Source of the DNA: Porphyromonadaceae bacterium UBA7087
GTDB taxonomy: Bacteria > Bacteroidota > Bacteroidia > Bacteroidales > Muribaculaceae
Reading direction: 5' to 3'
Length of the DNA stretch: 44,634 nucleotides
Assembly: GCA_002493515.1 (NCBI GenBank)
Contig: DKYZ01000011.1
Location: forward strand, 1 to 44,634
Shown here piece after piece: positions 15,214-24,260 of this stretch. Every line of letters begins with the position of its first letter. Within the stretch, counting starts at the first letter, position 1. The notes below the pieces were generated by a model that saw only the letters and a list, made by a program, of their open reading frames with translations, had not been told where the DNA came from and ran no database searches. The position numbers and the translations under genes were made by a program.

Positions 15214-18183
15214 TCACCAGTCGGCGAGAGTCTCGCGGGCCGCCCTTGAGCGCCGGGGCAGGGGAAAGGCCCCGTCAACGCCTTGTGGAATCTCGAAGAA
15301 GCGTTCCGGTCCGATGGGAATATTGAACGTGTATGGAATCTGGGGCTCATAGATGTCGTTGACCCAGTGCTGGTAATACTGGTTGCGGTCACTTATCATC
15401 GCGGCCGACATAGGGTAGCATGAGTATCCGGCGAAATAGGTTTGTCGCATAGTGTCTGAAAGGTCGAGCGGGAAATAGACAGCCGTGTTGAAACATTCGG
15501 GGAGAATGGGTTCCACAAGACTGTCGACAGGCCCGGCGCTGATGGAATGTACTGTCTGGGCCTTGGAATGATATTTCCCTGCGAAAGGATCGGTTCTGCC
15601 GGTGATATGGGAGGTATTGACGCAGAACTCTATCAGGCAGGCATCCTGGAGCTCACCGGCGATGGCGCCCGATTCAGAGGAGGCGGAGTTGATTTTCCCG
15701 GTGTTTAGACATTGCGACACTATCGCTGAATTTGCATGGAAATCACCTGTGGCCTTGGTTATGGCGTTGACGCCGCCGACGACGGCTGCGAACATTCCTG
15801 CCGCTATGAAGGGGGCGGCCGATCCGCCGCTGGCTACGATTCCGCCGATGGCGGCCACGGTGCTCACTGCGATGCAGATGCCTCCTATCACTTCGTGGAC
15901 AATCTCCGCATTATGTTTATGGTGCTCCTCCTCCTCGGCGCGATTCTCGCGCATGAGATTGAGGTTGTCGTTGAAGAACTCGTCGTTGTCGCCGGTCTCA
16001 ATGTAGTCGACCACCTGCGACAGGTTGTCGGCGTATTCCGCGAGCGAGGAGGGTGAGTAGAGGGTGCCGGGATGGGTTGCGAATATCTGTTTCCTGATAT
16101 TCCGTATCTCGCTGTCGATGTCGGAGCGTATCGCCGTCGCGCCGGCGTGAATGGCCTCCTCGATCTCCTCGGCCTCGGCCTCGAGAATCTCATATACCCC
16201 ATAGCTCACCAGGGCCGCGTCGGTCAGGATAAGGGCCGCGTCCACCAGGGTCTCCGTGATGTGGATTCCGATTGCCGCCACATGGGCCGTGCCATGTATC
16301 GCCATGCTCGTCATCGACATGGCCGGGCCGAGAAACGCCATAACTACCTCCAGGCTTCCGACTACGCAGTCGGCGATATTCGCCGCGCTCCATTTTCTGG
16401 GGTCGCCTATCTCGCCGATGATTCCGGCCGTATTGGATGTCCCGTTTATCTCGCCGGTGTTGGCGCAATAGTGGATTATGGTGTTGTTGCCCGACAGACC
16501 GGCGATTCCGGCTGCATGGTGTCCCGAGGCCTTGACGGTTCCGGCGTTCTGCACGGTGGAGACTATTCCCATCGAGGTTTTGGCTATGATGCCGGCCACG
16601 TAATTCTGTCCGGATATGGTCCCTGTGTTGACCGAGTTCTGCGGCGAGGAGAGCGATGTGTTTCCGGCCAGGCCTCCCACATAGTCGTTTCCTGCCACGT
16701 CGCCGGTGTTGTATGTGGCGTAGCATCCGAGCTGCCCCTCACCCATGATACCGCCTACGCCGTCATGACCGGAGATCTCGGCCGTGTTGCCTCCTCCGCG
16801 GATCACGGAGGTGTTGAAGACGAATCCCGAATCCCCTCCGCTTACGCGTGTGCTGCCGAGAATCCCTCCTACGCCGTCATGCCCCGTCACTTTTCCGTGG
16901 TTCACCACCGAGGCAAGCGCCGACATGCCGCTTCCGCCGATGATGCCGCCGGTGGCGATGCCGCTCTGTCCCTGTTGCCCGGAGTATAGGGTTGCCCCCT
17001 TTATATCGGCGTGGTTGGAACATCCTGTGACGTTGAGCGTGTCGCAGACTCCGGCTATTCCGCCTACGCCGCTGAACTCACCCGTCACCGGGGAGCGGTT
17101 TTCGCAGTCGGTGATGACTGTCAGCGAGCGCACGGCGCTTCCTCCGAGGATGCCCCCGACGTTGTAGGAGCCTGTTACCGTTCCTCCTTCGTTGGAGCAT
17201 CCGCTGAGAAGGAGCGAGCCCTGCATGTCGACAGCTCCGGCTATTCCTCCGATGGCGAAGCTCTGGGCGGAGCCTTTCACCTCGCAGCGGATTGCAGAGC
17301 AGTTGATGATGTTGCTTTTTCCATGGTCGTCGCCGGCGGCGATGACGGCTCCGGCCACAGTGCCCACGGCGTAGTTGCCCGTCATGAAGCAGTCTTCCAT
17401 CCGCAGGTCGGTCAGGGTGGCGTTATGGATATATCCGAAGAGCCCGACAGCCGGTGCGGCGCCTCGGTCGCTCCAGAGGTTGGAGATGGTGTTTCCTTTG
17501 TAGACGCCGCGGAAGGGGAGGTTGGTGTCGCTTCCTATTGGATACCATCCGTTGCGTAGGTCGCAGTCATACGAGGCCATGTCCATGTCGATAGGCTGGA
17601 GCTGCTCGAAATATGTTGACGGTGTCACCTTGGCGTTGGTAGAGGCGGAGTTGACGTATATCATCAGTCGTTCGAGCTGGTCGTAACTGGCGATTTTGTA
17701 TGGGTCGTCGGCTGTGCCTGAACCATACATTCCAAGGTCGGAATTGTATGTGTCGGTGACTGTTATTGCGCCGTTGCCGACGGTCACTGCCGCGCCCAGA
17801 CCGTAGTGGGCGGTAGTGAATTTCTCGGGAAGGCGGTCGAGGTCGGGGTTCAGCGAACGGTCATATTCGAGATGTAGCAGACGGTAGACGCCGTCCTTGA
17901 GGCCGTTCTGCATGGTGAAGCGGGACAGCCCGTTGTGGCGGTCATGGTGTCCGGAGCGGGTTATCACCGAGCCGTCGGGAGCCAGTATCTTGAGTACGAA
18001 CTCGTCGTAGCGGAAGCCTTCCGCCTGTTCGCCGAGCTCGAAGACCCGTGAGTCGCCGATAAACCGGTCGTTCTCCGCGTCCGGATCATAGTTTGCCGGG
18101 GGAGTGTCGTCGCTGCATCCGCCGAGGATGACGGCCAGCAGTGAAAGAATGAGAATCGTAATACGATAGGGATGTATGGACAT
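15214..18183 (-). CDS. GLUG-repeat surface lipoprotein with a hydrophobic helical insert
   Basis: A 989-residue lipoprotein: lipobox VILGGC (Cys23), then SDDTPP, an acid-rich start typical of surface export. Residues 30-150 are beta-rich, GSGTADDPYKIASYDQLERL (about 154-173) enters the repeat region, and GLUG repeats fill about 270-600 (VGGILGGS, VGGIAGVC, TGGIIGGS, VGGIMGEG, VGGLAGNT). The repeats are then broken by about 210 residues (605-815) of a different kind: a hydrophobic, Ala/Gly/Met-rich helical stretch (612-665), a charged helix (666-760, rich in Glu, Arg and His), and a glycine-rich hydrophobic stretch (763-810, IGGICIAVSTVAAIGGIVAS and VGGVNA). One or two GLUG repeats resume (819-862) before a C-terminal 120 residues. 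The insert could be a membrane-inserting hairpin. It is the first gene of a two-gene operon. Confidence 0.78.
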   Translation of the reverse strand: MSIHPYRITILILSLLAVILGGCSDDTPPANYDPDAENDRFIGDSRVFELGEQAEGFRYDEFVLKILAPDGSVITRSGHHDRHNGLSRFTMQNGLKDGVYRLLHLEYDRSLNPDLDRLPEKFTTAHYGLGAAVTVGNGAITVTDTYNSDLGMYGSGTADDPYKIASYDQLERLMIYVNSASTNAKVTPSTYFEQLQPIDMDMASYDCDLRNGWYPIGSDTNLPFRGVYKGNTISNLWSDRGAAPAVGLFGYIHNATLTDLRMEDCFMTGNYAVGTVAGAVIAAGDDHGKSNIINCSAIRCEVKGSAQSFAIGGIAGAVDMQGSLLLSGCSNEGGTVTGSYNVGGILGGSAVRSLTVITDCENRSPVTGEFSGVGGIAGVCDTLNVTGCSNHADIKGATLYSGQQGQSGIATGGIIGGSGMSALASVVNHGKVTGHDGVGGILGSTRVSGGDSGFVFNTSVIRGGGNTAEISGHDGVGGIMGEGQLGCYATYNTGDVAGNDYVGGLAGNTSLSSPQNSVNTGTISGQNYVAGIIAKTSMGIVSTVQNAGTVKASGHHAAGIAGLSGNNTIIHYCANTGEINGTSNTAGIIGEIGDPRKWSAANIADCVVGSLEVVMAFLGPAMSMTSMAIHGTAHVAAIGIHITETLVDAALILTDAALVSYGVYEILEAEAEEIEEAIHAGATAIRSDIDSEIRNIRKQIFATHPGTLYSPSSLAEYADNLSQVVDYIETGDNDEFFNDNLNLMRENRAEEEEHHKHNAEIVHEVIGGICIAVSTVAAIGGIVASGGSAAPFIAAGMFAAVVGGVNAITKATGDFHANSAIVSQCLNTGKINSASSESGAIAGELQDACLIEFCVNTSHITGRTDPFAGKYHSKAQTVHSISAGPVDSLVEPILPECFNTAVYFPLDLSDTMRQTYFAGYSCYPMSAAMISDRNQYYQHWVNDIYEPQIPYTFNIPIGPERFFEIPQGVDGAFPLPRRSRAARETLADW

Positions 18184-18216
18184 GACATTTTTTTGTTAGT
18201 TCCTGATAATCGGATG

Positions 18217-18224
18217 CAAAGTTA
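18217..18224 (-). promoter_or_regulatory. Promoter -7 box of the GLUG operon
   Basis: On the minus strand TAACTTTG, 34 bases upstream of the 989-residue gene. No good -33 element is seen at the usual spacing. Confidence 0.6.
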
Positions 18225-18280
18225 AACAAAAAAACGGAAAATGTCCCGCTGTGTCTATATAATGTCTATTGTATAAAGTA

Positions 18281-18302
18281 TTCGCCGCAATTTTGCGGCG
18301 AA
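18281..18302 (-). terminator. Terminator of the small membrane protein gene
   Basis: TTCGCCGCAA (18281-18290) and TTGCGGCGAA (18293-18302) form a perfect 10-bp inverted repeat around TT. It lies 37 bp past the stop codon of the minus-strand gene at 18340. Confidence 0.7.
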
Positions 18303-18339
18303 TGGATGTTTTATTTGCTGTAAGGATTGGAGTACGCGC

Positions 18340-18651
18340 TCAGTTGGCGGAAGAGTCGCTGGGTGTTTCCTCCTCGTATTTCCTCAGCAGGGTCTTGTAG
18401 CGCTTCTGGATGATGCGGGATCTCGCGGAGTGGTACATCCAGACGAGGAAAATGGCTGCCACAAGGAGGATGGCCCCTACGATTATGAGCGAGTCGATGA
18501 CGGTCTTTATAAGACCCATTACGAAGCATACTATGGCGCCCCCGATTACGAGGGCTATGAGATAGCCGAGCAGACGGAGCATCGTGCTGTCGGTCTTGGC
18601 GTTGATCCGGGCGTCGTCGGCCTCTATGCGTGTTTTGGTGAGCTGGTCCAT
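18340..18651 (-). CDS. Small two-helix membrane protein, unknown function
   Basis: A 103-residue protein not recognised as a known family. A charged N-terminus (residues 1-22) is followed by two strongly hydrophobic helices (about 26-49 LLGYLIALVIGGAIVCFVMG and 54-72 LIIVGAILLVAAIFLVWMY). A basic cytoplasmic-type tail (HSARSRIIQKRYKTLLRKYEEE) ends the protein. The ATG at 18651 gives a complete protein. A longer overlapping frame in another phase (18311-18676) has no membrane pattern and is not favoured. It has its own downstream hairpin. The 230 bp between it and hydA hold no other gene. Confidence 0.65.
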   Translation of the reverse strand: MDQLTKTRIEADDARINAKTDSTMLRLLGYLIALVIGGAIVCFVMGLIKTVIDSLIIVGAILLVAAIFLVWMYHSARSRIIQKRYKTLLRKYEEETPSDSSAN

Positions 18652-18803
18652 GATTATATATTATTATGTGAGACATTTCGGGAAGGGTGTCAGGCTGTTC
18701 CCTTCTGTCTATCTAACATATCCCGGAGGGCTTTGTTTGCCGACAATTGGTTAATATGGATAACCGATTGTGTTAAAAATTTCCTAAATAGGATTAAAAG
18801 TTG

Positions 18804-18811
18804 TAAATTCG
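18804..18811 (+). promoter_or_regulatory. Candidate promoter -7 box of the hydrogenase operon
   Basis: TAAATTCG, one base off TAnnTTTG, 70 bases upstream of hydA. The same GTAAATTCGCAC string occurs upstream of folP (7051-7062). The -33 region is unconvincing. Confidence 0.4.
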
Positions 18812-18881
18812 CACCCGGATTCTCTCCTCGACTCATCCAGACATCAAACCTTAAACCTACATAGACCAAACACAACTTGCA

Positions 18882-20360
18882 ATGGCATTCAAAAACAACA
18901 CCATGATAGTGCGCCACCGCCTTCTCACCGACCTGGTGAGACTATGGCGCGACGGATCGCTCGTGGAGAAGATCGACCGCCTTCCCATAGAGCTCAGTCC
19001 CAGACATTCCCGCCATCCGGGACGCTGCTGCGTCCACAAAGAGCGCGCAGTGTGGAAATACAAGTCGCTGCCGCTTCTCGGCCTCGACATGAGCGACGAG
19101 ACCGACGAGCTGACGACGCTCTCCGAGTACGCCCGCAGGGCGCTGGCTCGCCAGAACGGGGAGGGTAGCGTCAAGGATAACATCAAGAAAAACATCATGT
19201 GCGTCATCGACGAGGCCTGCTCGTCGTGCGTGCAGACCAACTATGAGGTGACCAACCTCTGCCGTGGCTGCGTAGCGCGCAGTTGTATCCACAACTGTCC
19301 CAAGGACGCCGTCAGCCTCGACGAGCACACTGGCAAAGCACGCATCAACCATGACAAGTGCATAAGCTGCGGCATCTGCCACAAGAGCTGTCCTTACCAC
19401 GCCATAGTCTATATACCGGTGCCCTGCGAGGAGTCATGCCCGGTGAAGGCCATATCGAAAGACGAGCATGGCATAGAGCATATCGACGAGTCGAAGTGCA
19501 TCTATTGCGGCAAGTGCATGAACGCATGCCCCTTCGGCGCAATATTCGAGATCTCGCAGACCTTCGACGTTCTTGAGAGCATACGCGCCGGAAAAAAGGT
19601 TGTGGCAATAGTTGCCCCGGCAGTTCTCGGACAGTATGAGGCGTCTCCCGCGCAGGTATACGGCGCCCTGAAGCAGATAGGCTTCCACGATGTGGTGGAG
19701 GTGGCGCAGGGAGCCATGGCCACAACAGAGAACGAGGGAAAGGAGCTTCTCGAGAAGATTGAGGAGGGACAGGCCTTCATGACCACCTCCTGCTGCCCCT
19801 CCTACATCCAGCTTGTGGAGAAACATATACCGGGCCTGAAGCCTTACGTGTCGTCAACCGGTTCGCCGATGTATTATACAGCCCGCATCGTGAAGGAGAA
19901 ATATCCTGATGCCCTGACCGTATTCTTCGGCCCGTGCGTGGCCAAGAGGATGGAGGGCAAGCGCGACGAGGCGGTAGACTTCGTCATGACTTTCGAGGAA
20001 CTGGGCTCGCTCTTCGACGCCTACGACATCGACCTCAAGAAGGCCGACGAGTCTGCTCCGGAGTTTGAGTCTGTGCGCGAGGCACATGGGTTCGCGCGGG
20101 CCGGCGGCGTGACGGAAGCCGTGAAGTCATATCTCAAGCTCGACACCGAGCGCATCAAGACCATGCAGGTGGCTGACCTCAACAAGAAGGGCATCGCCAC
20201 GCTCGCCGCCTTCGCCAAGACCGGCAAGGCTCCGGCCCGCTTCATCGAGGTGATGGCCTGCGAGGGGGGATGCATCACCGGCCCGAGCAGCGGCACCACC
20301 GTCAGCGACGGCAAGCGTCGCTTCGAGAAAGAGCTTCTCAAGCAGGAGAAGCGTTACTGA
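18882..20360 (+). CDS. hydA: [FeFe]-hydrogenase, monomeric, group B-like
   Basis: A 492-residue iron-only hydrogenase catalysing 2H+ + 2e- to H2, probably using reduced ferredoxin. After a 100-residue N-terminal region comes a Cys-rich part with several [4Fe-4S] motifs (CSSCVQTN; CRGCVARSCIHNCP; CISCGICHKSCP; CIYCGKCMNACP, residues about 107-220). The H-cluster domain has all four ligand cysteines: L1 TTSCCPSY (Cys304), L2 GPCVAKRMEGK (Cys352) and L3 EVMACEGGCITGP (Cys460 and Cys464). The GPC and CITGP forms, rather than MPC and GGGQP, point to group B, the type common in gut Bacteroidota. The three maturases follow directly; the stop overlaps the hydE ATG by one base. Confidence 0.93.
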   Translation: MAFKNNTMIVRHRLLTDLVRLWRDGSLVEKIDRLPIELSPRHSRHPGRCCVHKERAVWKYKSLPLLGLDMSDETDELTTLSEYARRALARQNGEGSVKDNIKKNIMCVIDEACSSCVQTNYEVTNLCRGCVARSCIHNCPKDAVSLDEHTGKARINHDKCISCGICHKSCPYHAIVYIPVPCEESCPVKAISKDEHGIEHIDESKCIYCGKCMNACPFGAIFEISQTFDVLESIRAGKKVVAIVAPAVLGQYEASPAQVYGALKQIGFHDVVEVAQGAMATTENEGKELLEKIEEGQAFMTTSCCPSYIQLVEKHIPGLKPYVSSTGSPMYYTARIVKEKYPDALTVFFGPCVAKRMEGKRDEAVDFVMTFEELGSLFDAYDIDLKKADESAPEFESVREAHGFARAGGVTEAVKSYLKLDTERIKTMQVADLNKKGIATLAAFAKTGKAPARFIEVMACEGGCITGPSSGTTVSDGKRRFEKELLKQEKRY

Positions 20361-21430
20361 TGAATCCTGGAATGCCGGGAAGGTTCATAACTCTTGTGAG
20401 GCGCCTCGCGGAGTCGGGGCGTCTCTCCTCCGCCGGGGAATACCGGGAACTTCTCGATCCGGATGTGGCGGCAGACGACCTTGAGACGCTGCGTCAGGAG
20501 GCGCGGCGTCTCGCCGACAGGGTCTTCGGACGTGGCGTCTATATGCGTGCCCTGGTCGAGATAACCAACCGCTGCCGCAACAACTGCCTCTACTGCGGCA
20601 TACGCCGCGACAACAGGGCGTTGGAGCGGTATGCGCTCACTCCCGGGCAGATCCTCGACTGCTGCGCTACGGCATATGCCGCCGGGATGCGCACTTTCGT
20701 GCTCCAGGGAGGGGAGAATCCGGATTTCACCTGTGACTCGGTGTGCGCCGTGGTGAAGGCTATCCACGGGCGTTGGCCTGACGCTGCTGTCACGCTCTCG
20801 CTCGGCGAATGGCCCGACGCCGCCTACGAGGCGTTTTTCCGTGCCGGGGCGTCGCGCTATCTGCTGCGTCAGGAGACGGTTGACGCCCTCCATTACGGAA
20901 AGCTGCATCCTCCCGGCATGTCGCGCGACAACCGCCTGCGCTGCCAGGCCTCGCTGAAGCGCATCGGTTTCCAGACCGGAGCAGGAATCATGGTGGGAAG
21001 TCCCTGGCAGACTTTGGACAATATCGCCGCAGACCTCGCGTATATGGCTGAGCTTGGCCCGCATATGATAGGCATTGGCCCGTTCATACCGCATTCGGCC
21101 ACCCCCCTCGGCGGTTTTCCGCCCGGAAGCGTGCCGCTTACCCTGCGGCTCATCTCGATACTGCGTCTGATGTTCCCGGGAGCAAACATACCGGCCACCA
21201 CCGCATTGGCCACACTCGATCCCGAGGGACGCCGCAAAGGAATACTAGCGGGAGCCAACGTGGTGATGCCGAATGTGTCGCCGAGCCACGTCCGGGAGAG
21301 CTACGCCCTCTATGACGGCAAGTCCCATTCCGGAGCCGAGGCTGTGGAAGGCCTGGCTACGCTCGCTCATGAGCTTGGCGGGATAGGCTTTGAGATAAAT
21401 TTTGAAAGAGGAGATTTTAAGAATATCTGA
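20360..21430 (+). CDS. hydE: [FeFe]-hydrogenase maturation radical-SAM protein HydE
   Basis: A 356-residue radical-SAM enzyme that helps build the dithiomethylamine-bridged diiron subcluster of the H-cluster. The SAM motif is CRNNCLYCG (near residue 75), followed by LQGGENPDF and the barrel segments ITLSLGEW-like, SRYLLRQETVD, GFQTGAGIMVGSPWQT and GIGPFIPHSATPL, all standard for HydE. I chose the ATG at 20360, overlapping the hydA stop (TGATG), because an earlier in-frame start would lie inside hydA. It is the second gene of the operon. Confidence 0.94.
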   Translation: MNPGMPGRFITLVRRLAESGRLSSAGEYRELLDPDVAADDLETLRQEARRLADRVFGRGVYMRALVEITNRCRNNCLYCGIRRDNRALERYALTPGQILDCCATAYAAGMRTFVLQGGENPDFTCDSVCAVVKAIHGRWPDAAVTLSLGEWPDAAYEAFFRAGASRYLLRQETVDALHYGKLHPPGMSRDNRLRCQASLKRIGFQTGAGIMVGSPWQTLDNIAADLAYMAELGPHMIGIGPFIPHSATPLGGFPPGSVPLTLRLISILRLMFPGANIPATTALATLDPEGRRKGILAGANVVMPNVSPSHVRESYALYDGKSHSGAEAVEGLATLAHELGGIGFEINFERGDFKNI

Positions 21431-21449
21431 AGGAAAAGACCATACAGGA

Positions 21450-22862
21450 ATGTATAATCCCAAATCATCGTGCGCCACGGAGTTTATCGACCATGGCGAG
21501 ATTCTGTCAACATTGGAATATGCCGCCGCCAATGCCGGCGACCGTAAGCTCGTGGACGCCATCCTTGAGAAGGGAGTCCTGGGCAAGGGGCTCACCCACA
21601 GGGAGGCCGCAGTGCTGCTTGAGTGTGACGACCCGGAGGTATGGCACCGTATCGCCGGTACAGCCCGGGAGATAAAGCAGCGGTTCTACGGCAACCGCAT
21701 AGTGATGTTCGCGCCGCTCTATCTCTCCAATTATTGCGTCAACGGCTGCGTATACTGTCCCTATCATGCCAAAAACCGCACGATTCCCCGCAGGAAGCTC
21801 ACGCAGGAGGAGATTCGCCGCGAGGTGACGGCCCTGCAGGACATGGGGCACAAGCGGCTTGCCCTGGAGGCCGGGGAAGACCCTGTGAACAATCCGCTTG
21901 AGTATATACTGGAGTCAATCGACACCATCTACGGCATCCATCACCGCAACGGAGCCATCAGGCGCGTCAACGTCAATATCGCCGCCATGACGGTAGATAA
22001 CTACCGGCGTCTGCGTGACGCCGGAATAGGGACATATATCCTTTTCCAGGAGACATATCACAAGGAGAACTACGAGCGGCTTCATCCCAGGGGCCCGAAG
22101 AGCGACTATGCCTGGCATACGGAGGCGATGGACCGTGCTATGGAGGGGGGCATCGACGATGTGGGAATCGGAGTGCTCTACGGCCTTAACACATACCGCT
22201 ACGATTTCGTAGGGTTGCTGATGCATGCCGAGCACCTTGAGGCCCGTTTCGGAGTAGGGCCGCATACTGTCAGTGTGCCCCGCATATGCGCTGCCGACGA
22301 CATATCCAAGGATGACTTTCCGGATGCCGTGTCCGACGAGCTTTTCGCCAGGATCGTGGCGGTGTTGCGAATAGCAGTGCCATATACCGGGATGATAGTC
22401 TCCACACGTGAGTCGGCGGCAGTGAGGGCGCGTGTGCTCGACCTCGGCGTGTCGCAGCTCAGCGGCGGCTCTCGCACCACGGTAGGGGGGTACGCCTCCG
22501 GCCATCCGGAGGAGACGGCGCAGTTTGATGTTTCCGACCGCCGCACGCTCGACGAGGTAGTGGCATGGCTTCTTGACACGGGTCACATACCGAGCTTCTG
22601 CACCGCCTGCTACCGCGAGGGGCGCACCGGCGACCGCTTCATGACCCTCCTCAAGAATGGCCAGATTGCCAACTGCTGCGGCCCTAACGCCATGCTGACC
22701 CTGATGGAGTATCTTCAGGACTATGCCTCGGAGACCACCCGGGAAAAGGGTCTGCGGCTCATAGAGGGCCAGCTCGATGCCATTCCCCATCCGAAGGTGA
22801 GGAGCATGACCCGGGATTACCTGGAGAGAATCAGAAAAGGGGAGAGGGATTTCAGATTCTGA
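21450..22862 (+). CDS. hydG: [FeFe]-hydrogenase maturation radical-SAM protein HydG
   Basis: A 470-residue tyrosine lyase that makes the CO and CN ligands of the H-cluster from tyrosine. It is ThiH-like, with the SAM motif CVNGCVYCPYHAKN (about residue 93-106) and the C-terminal CTAC...NCCG cysteines (near 389 and 414) that bind the second, dangler-iron cluster. I chose the ATG at 21450 (MYNPKSSCATEF, preceded by ACAGGAA), which gives the family length. An in-frame ATG at 21402 would add 16 residues and overlap hydE by 29 bases. Confidence 0.95.
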   Translation: MYNPKSSCATEFIDHGEILSTLEYAAANAGDRKLVDAILEKGVLGKGLTHREAAVLLECDDPEVWHRIAGTAREIKQRFYGNRIVMFAPLYLSNYCVNGCVYCPYHAKNRTIPRRKLTQEEIRREVTALQDMGHKRLALEAGEDPVNNPLEYILESIDTIYGIHHRNGAIRRVNVNIAAMTVDNYRRLRDAGIGTYILFQETYHKENYERLHPRGPKSDYAWHTEAMDRAMEGGIDDVGIGVLYGLNTYRYDFVGLLMHAEHLEARFGVGPHTVSVPRICAADDISKDDFPDAVSDELFARIVAVLRIAVPYTGMIVSTRESAAVRARVLDLGVSQLSGGSRTTVGGYASGHPEETAQFDVSDRRTLDEVVAWLLDTGHIPSFCTACYREGRTGDRFMTLLKNGQIANCCGPNAMLTLMEYLQDYASETTREKGLRLIEGQLDAIPHPKVRSMTRDYLERIRKGERDFRF

Positions 22863-22868
22863 AAAGCT

Positions 22869-24041
22869 ATGGAGGAAACTGTTGACGGACGGAGCCGTGT
22901 CCAGTCGGGAGAACGGCTGCATGTAGTGATTCTCGGGGCCTGCAACAGCGGCAAGTCCACCCTGATTAACATTCTGGCCGGCCAGGAGGTCTCTATTGTG
23001 TCGGAACGAAGCGGCACGACCACCGACGCTGTGAGAAAACTGATGGAACTTCCGGGTATAGGGGCTTCGGTAATCGTAGACACTGCCGGATTTGACGACG
23101 ACACCGAGCTGGGGGCACTGCGCGTGGAGGCCACGCGTCGTGCCCTCGATGAGGCCGACGTGGCCCTGCTGCTTGTGGGGGAGAACATGGATGCGGAGGC
23201 TCTTTGGCATGATGAGCTCAGGTCAAGGAGACTGCCGGTAGTGGAGATTGCCATGAAGAGCGATCTCCGTGGCGTGGCAAAAGAGGGGGCGGTGCCGGCT
23301 TCTGTCTGCGATGCGGAGCGGAGTCGTGGCAGGGTGCTGGAGGCATTGTCGCGGGCGGTGCCTTCCGATTTCGGCAGGCAGGATCTTCTCAGGGGTTTGG
23401 TAAGGCCGGGGGATATTGTGATGCTTGTCATGCCGCAGGATTCCCAGGCCCCTGTGGGCAGACTGATTTTGCCTCAGGTCCAGACCATCCGCGCCCTTCT
23501 TGACTCCGGGTGCGTGCCTGTATGCTGCACTCCGGCCACAATGCCCCGGGCGTTGGAGGGCTTGTCGGCTGCGCCGTCGCTGGTGATCACAGACTCCCAG
23601 GTGTTTGCGGAGGTGTATGCCATGAAGCCCCGGGAAAGCCGTCTGACCTCGTTCTCGATACTCATGGCCGGCTTCAAGGGTGATATCGGATGTTTTGTGG
23701 AGGGGGCCGGAATGGTTGACAGGCTTTCGCCGGGCGACCGTGTGCTGATAGCCGAGAGTTGCGCCCATGCTCCTAAGAATGAGGATATAGGGAGGGTCAA
23801 GATTCCGGCGTTGCTCCGCCGCAAGGTAGGCGAGGGTCTGGCGATAGATTTTGCAAGGGGTGTGGATTTCCCGGAAGACCTGACGCCTTACTCGTTGGTG
23901 ATACATTGCGGAGGCTGTATGTTCAATCGGCGCCACATCCTGAGCCGCGTGGAGCGGTGTCGCCGCCAGGAGGTGGCGATTACCAACTATGGTATTCTCC
24001 TGGCGCGTCTGAAGGGTATCCTCGACAAGGTTGTGTATTGA
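22869..24041 (+). CDS. hydF: [FeFe]-hydrogenase maturation GTPase HydF
   Basis: A 390-residue scaffold GTPase that assembles the diiron unit and passes it to HydA. The N-terminal GTPase domain has GACNSGKSTLIN (G1, about residue 24-35), an SGTTTD stretch (G2) and DTAGFDD (G3). The C-terminal iron-sulfur motif reads CAH, then 50-odd residues, then HCGGC, as the family requires. It starts 6 bases after hydG, closing a complete hydA-E-G-F set. No terminator is evident in the 200 bp after it; that gap holds the palindrome and promoter of serpin 1. Confidence 0.94.
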   Translation: MEETVDGRSRVQSGERLHVVILGACNSGKSTLINILAGQEVSIVSERSGTTTDAVRKLMELPGIGASVIVDTAGFDDDTELGALRVEATRRALDEADVALLLVGENMDAEALWHDELRSRRLPVVEIAMKSDLRGVAKEGAVPASVCDAERSRGRVLEALSRAVPSDFGRQDLLRGLVRPGDIVMLVMPQDSQAPVGRLILPQVQTIRALLDSGCVPVCCTPATMPRALEGLSAAPSLVITDSQVFAEVYAMKPRESRLTSFSILMAGFKGDIGCFVEGAGMVDRLSPGDRVLIAESCAHAPKNEDIGRVKIPALLRRKVGEGLAIDFARGVDFPEDLTPYSLVIHCGGCMFNRRHILSRVERCRRQEVAITNYGILLARLKGILDKVVY

Positions 24042-24088
24042 CTGAGGTCGTCGTGTCGGGGAGAATGTTTTGTCGTGTCGTGGAAAAA

Positions 24089-24106
24089 ATATGTTTTAGA
24101 ACATAT
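24089..24106. promoter_or_regulatory. Perfect ATATGTT-N4-AACATAT palindrome upstream of serpin 1
   Basis: ATATGTT-TTAG-AACATAT ends 7 bases before the TTTG of the serpin promoter. The same layout occurs at 36137-36154 before C10 protease 1. The position, centred about 40 bases upstream of the -7 box, is that of an activator site. Confidence 0.7.
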
Positions 24107-24113
24107 GGAAATA

Positions 24114-24144
24114 TTTGTAAAATTCTGCAAGAATGTTAAATTTG
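24114..24144 (+). promoter_or_regulatory. Promoter of serpin 1
   Basis: TTTG (24114-24117), 19 bases, TAAATTTG (24137-24144). It is a full Bacteroidota consensus and gives a leader of about 110 bases. Confidence 0.8.
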
Positions 24145-24260
24145 CAGGATGAAGAAGCCCCGGGTCCTGTATTCATGTTGTCAGATTCTGTAACCGACAC
24201 GGCCAGATATGGATCGCGGAGTACGCTTTTCCATTCTATAACAATGATAGTCAGTTGATT

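Noticed and set aside
21402..21450. Earlier start for hydG
   Set aside because: It would overlap hydE by 29 bases and exceed the family length; the ATG at 21450 gives the standard MYN start with a purine-rich stretch before it.
21915..23210. 431-codon frame antisense to hydG and hydF
   Set aside because: Both opposite-strand genes are unmistakable family members, and the antisense product has no recognisable motif.
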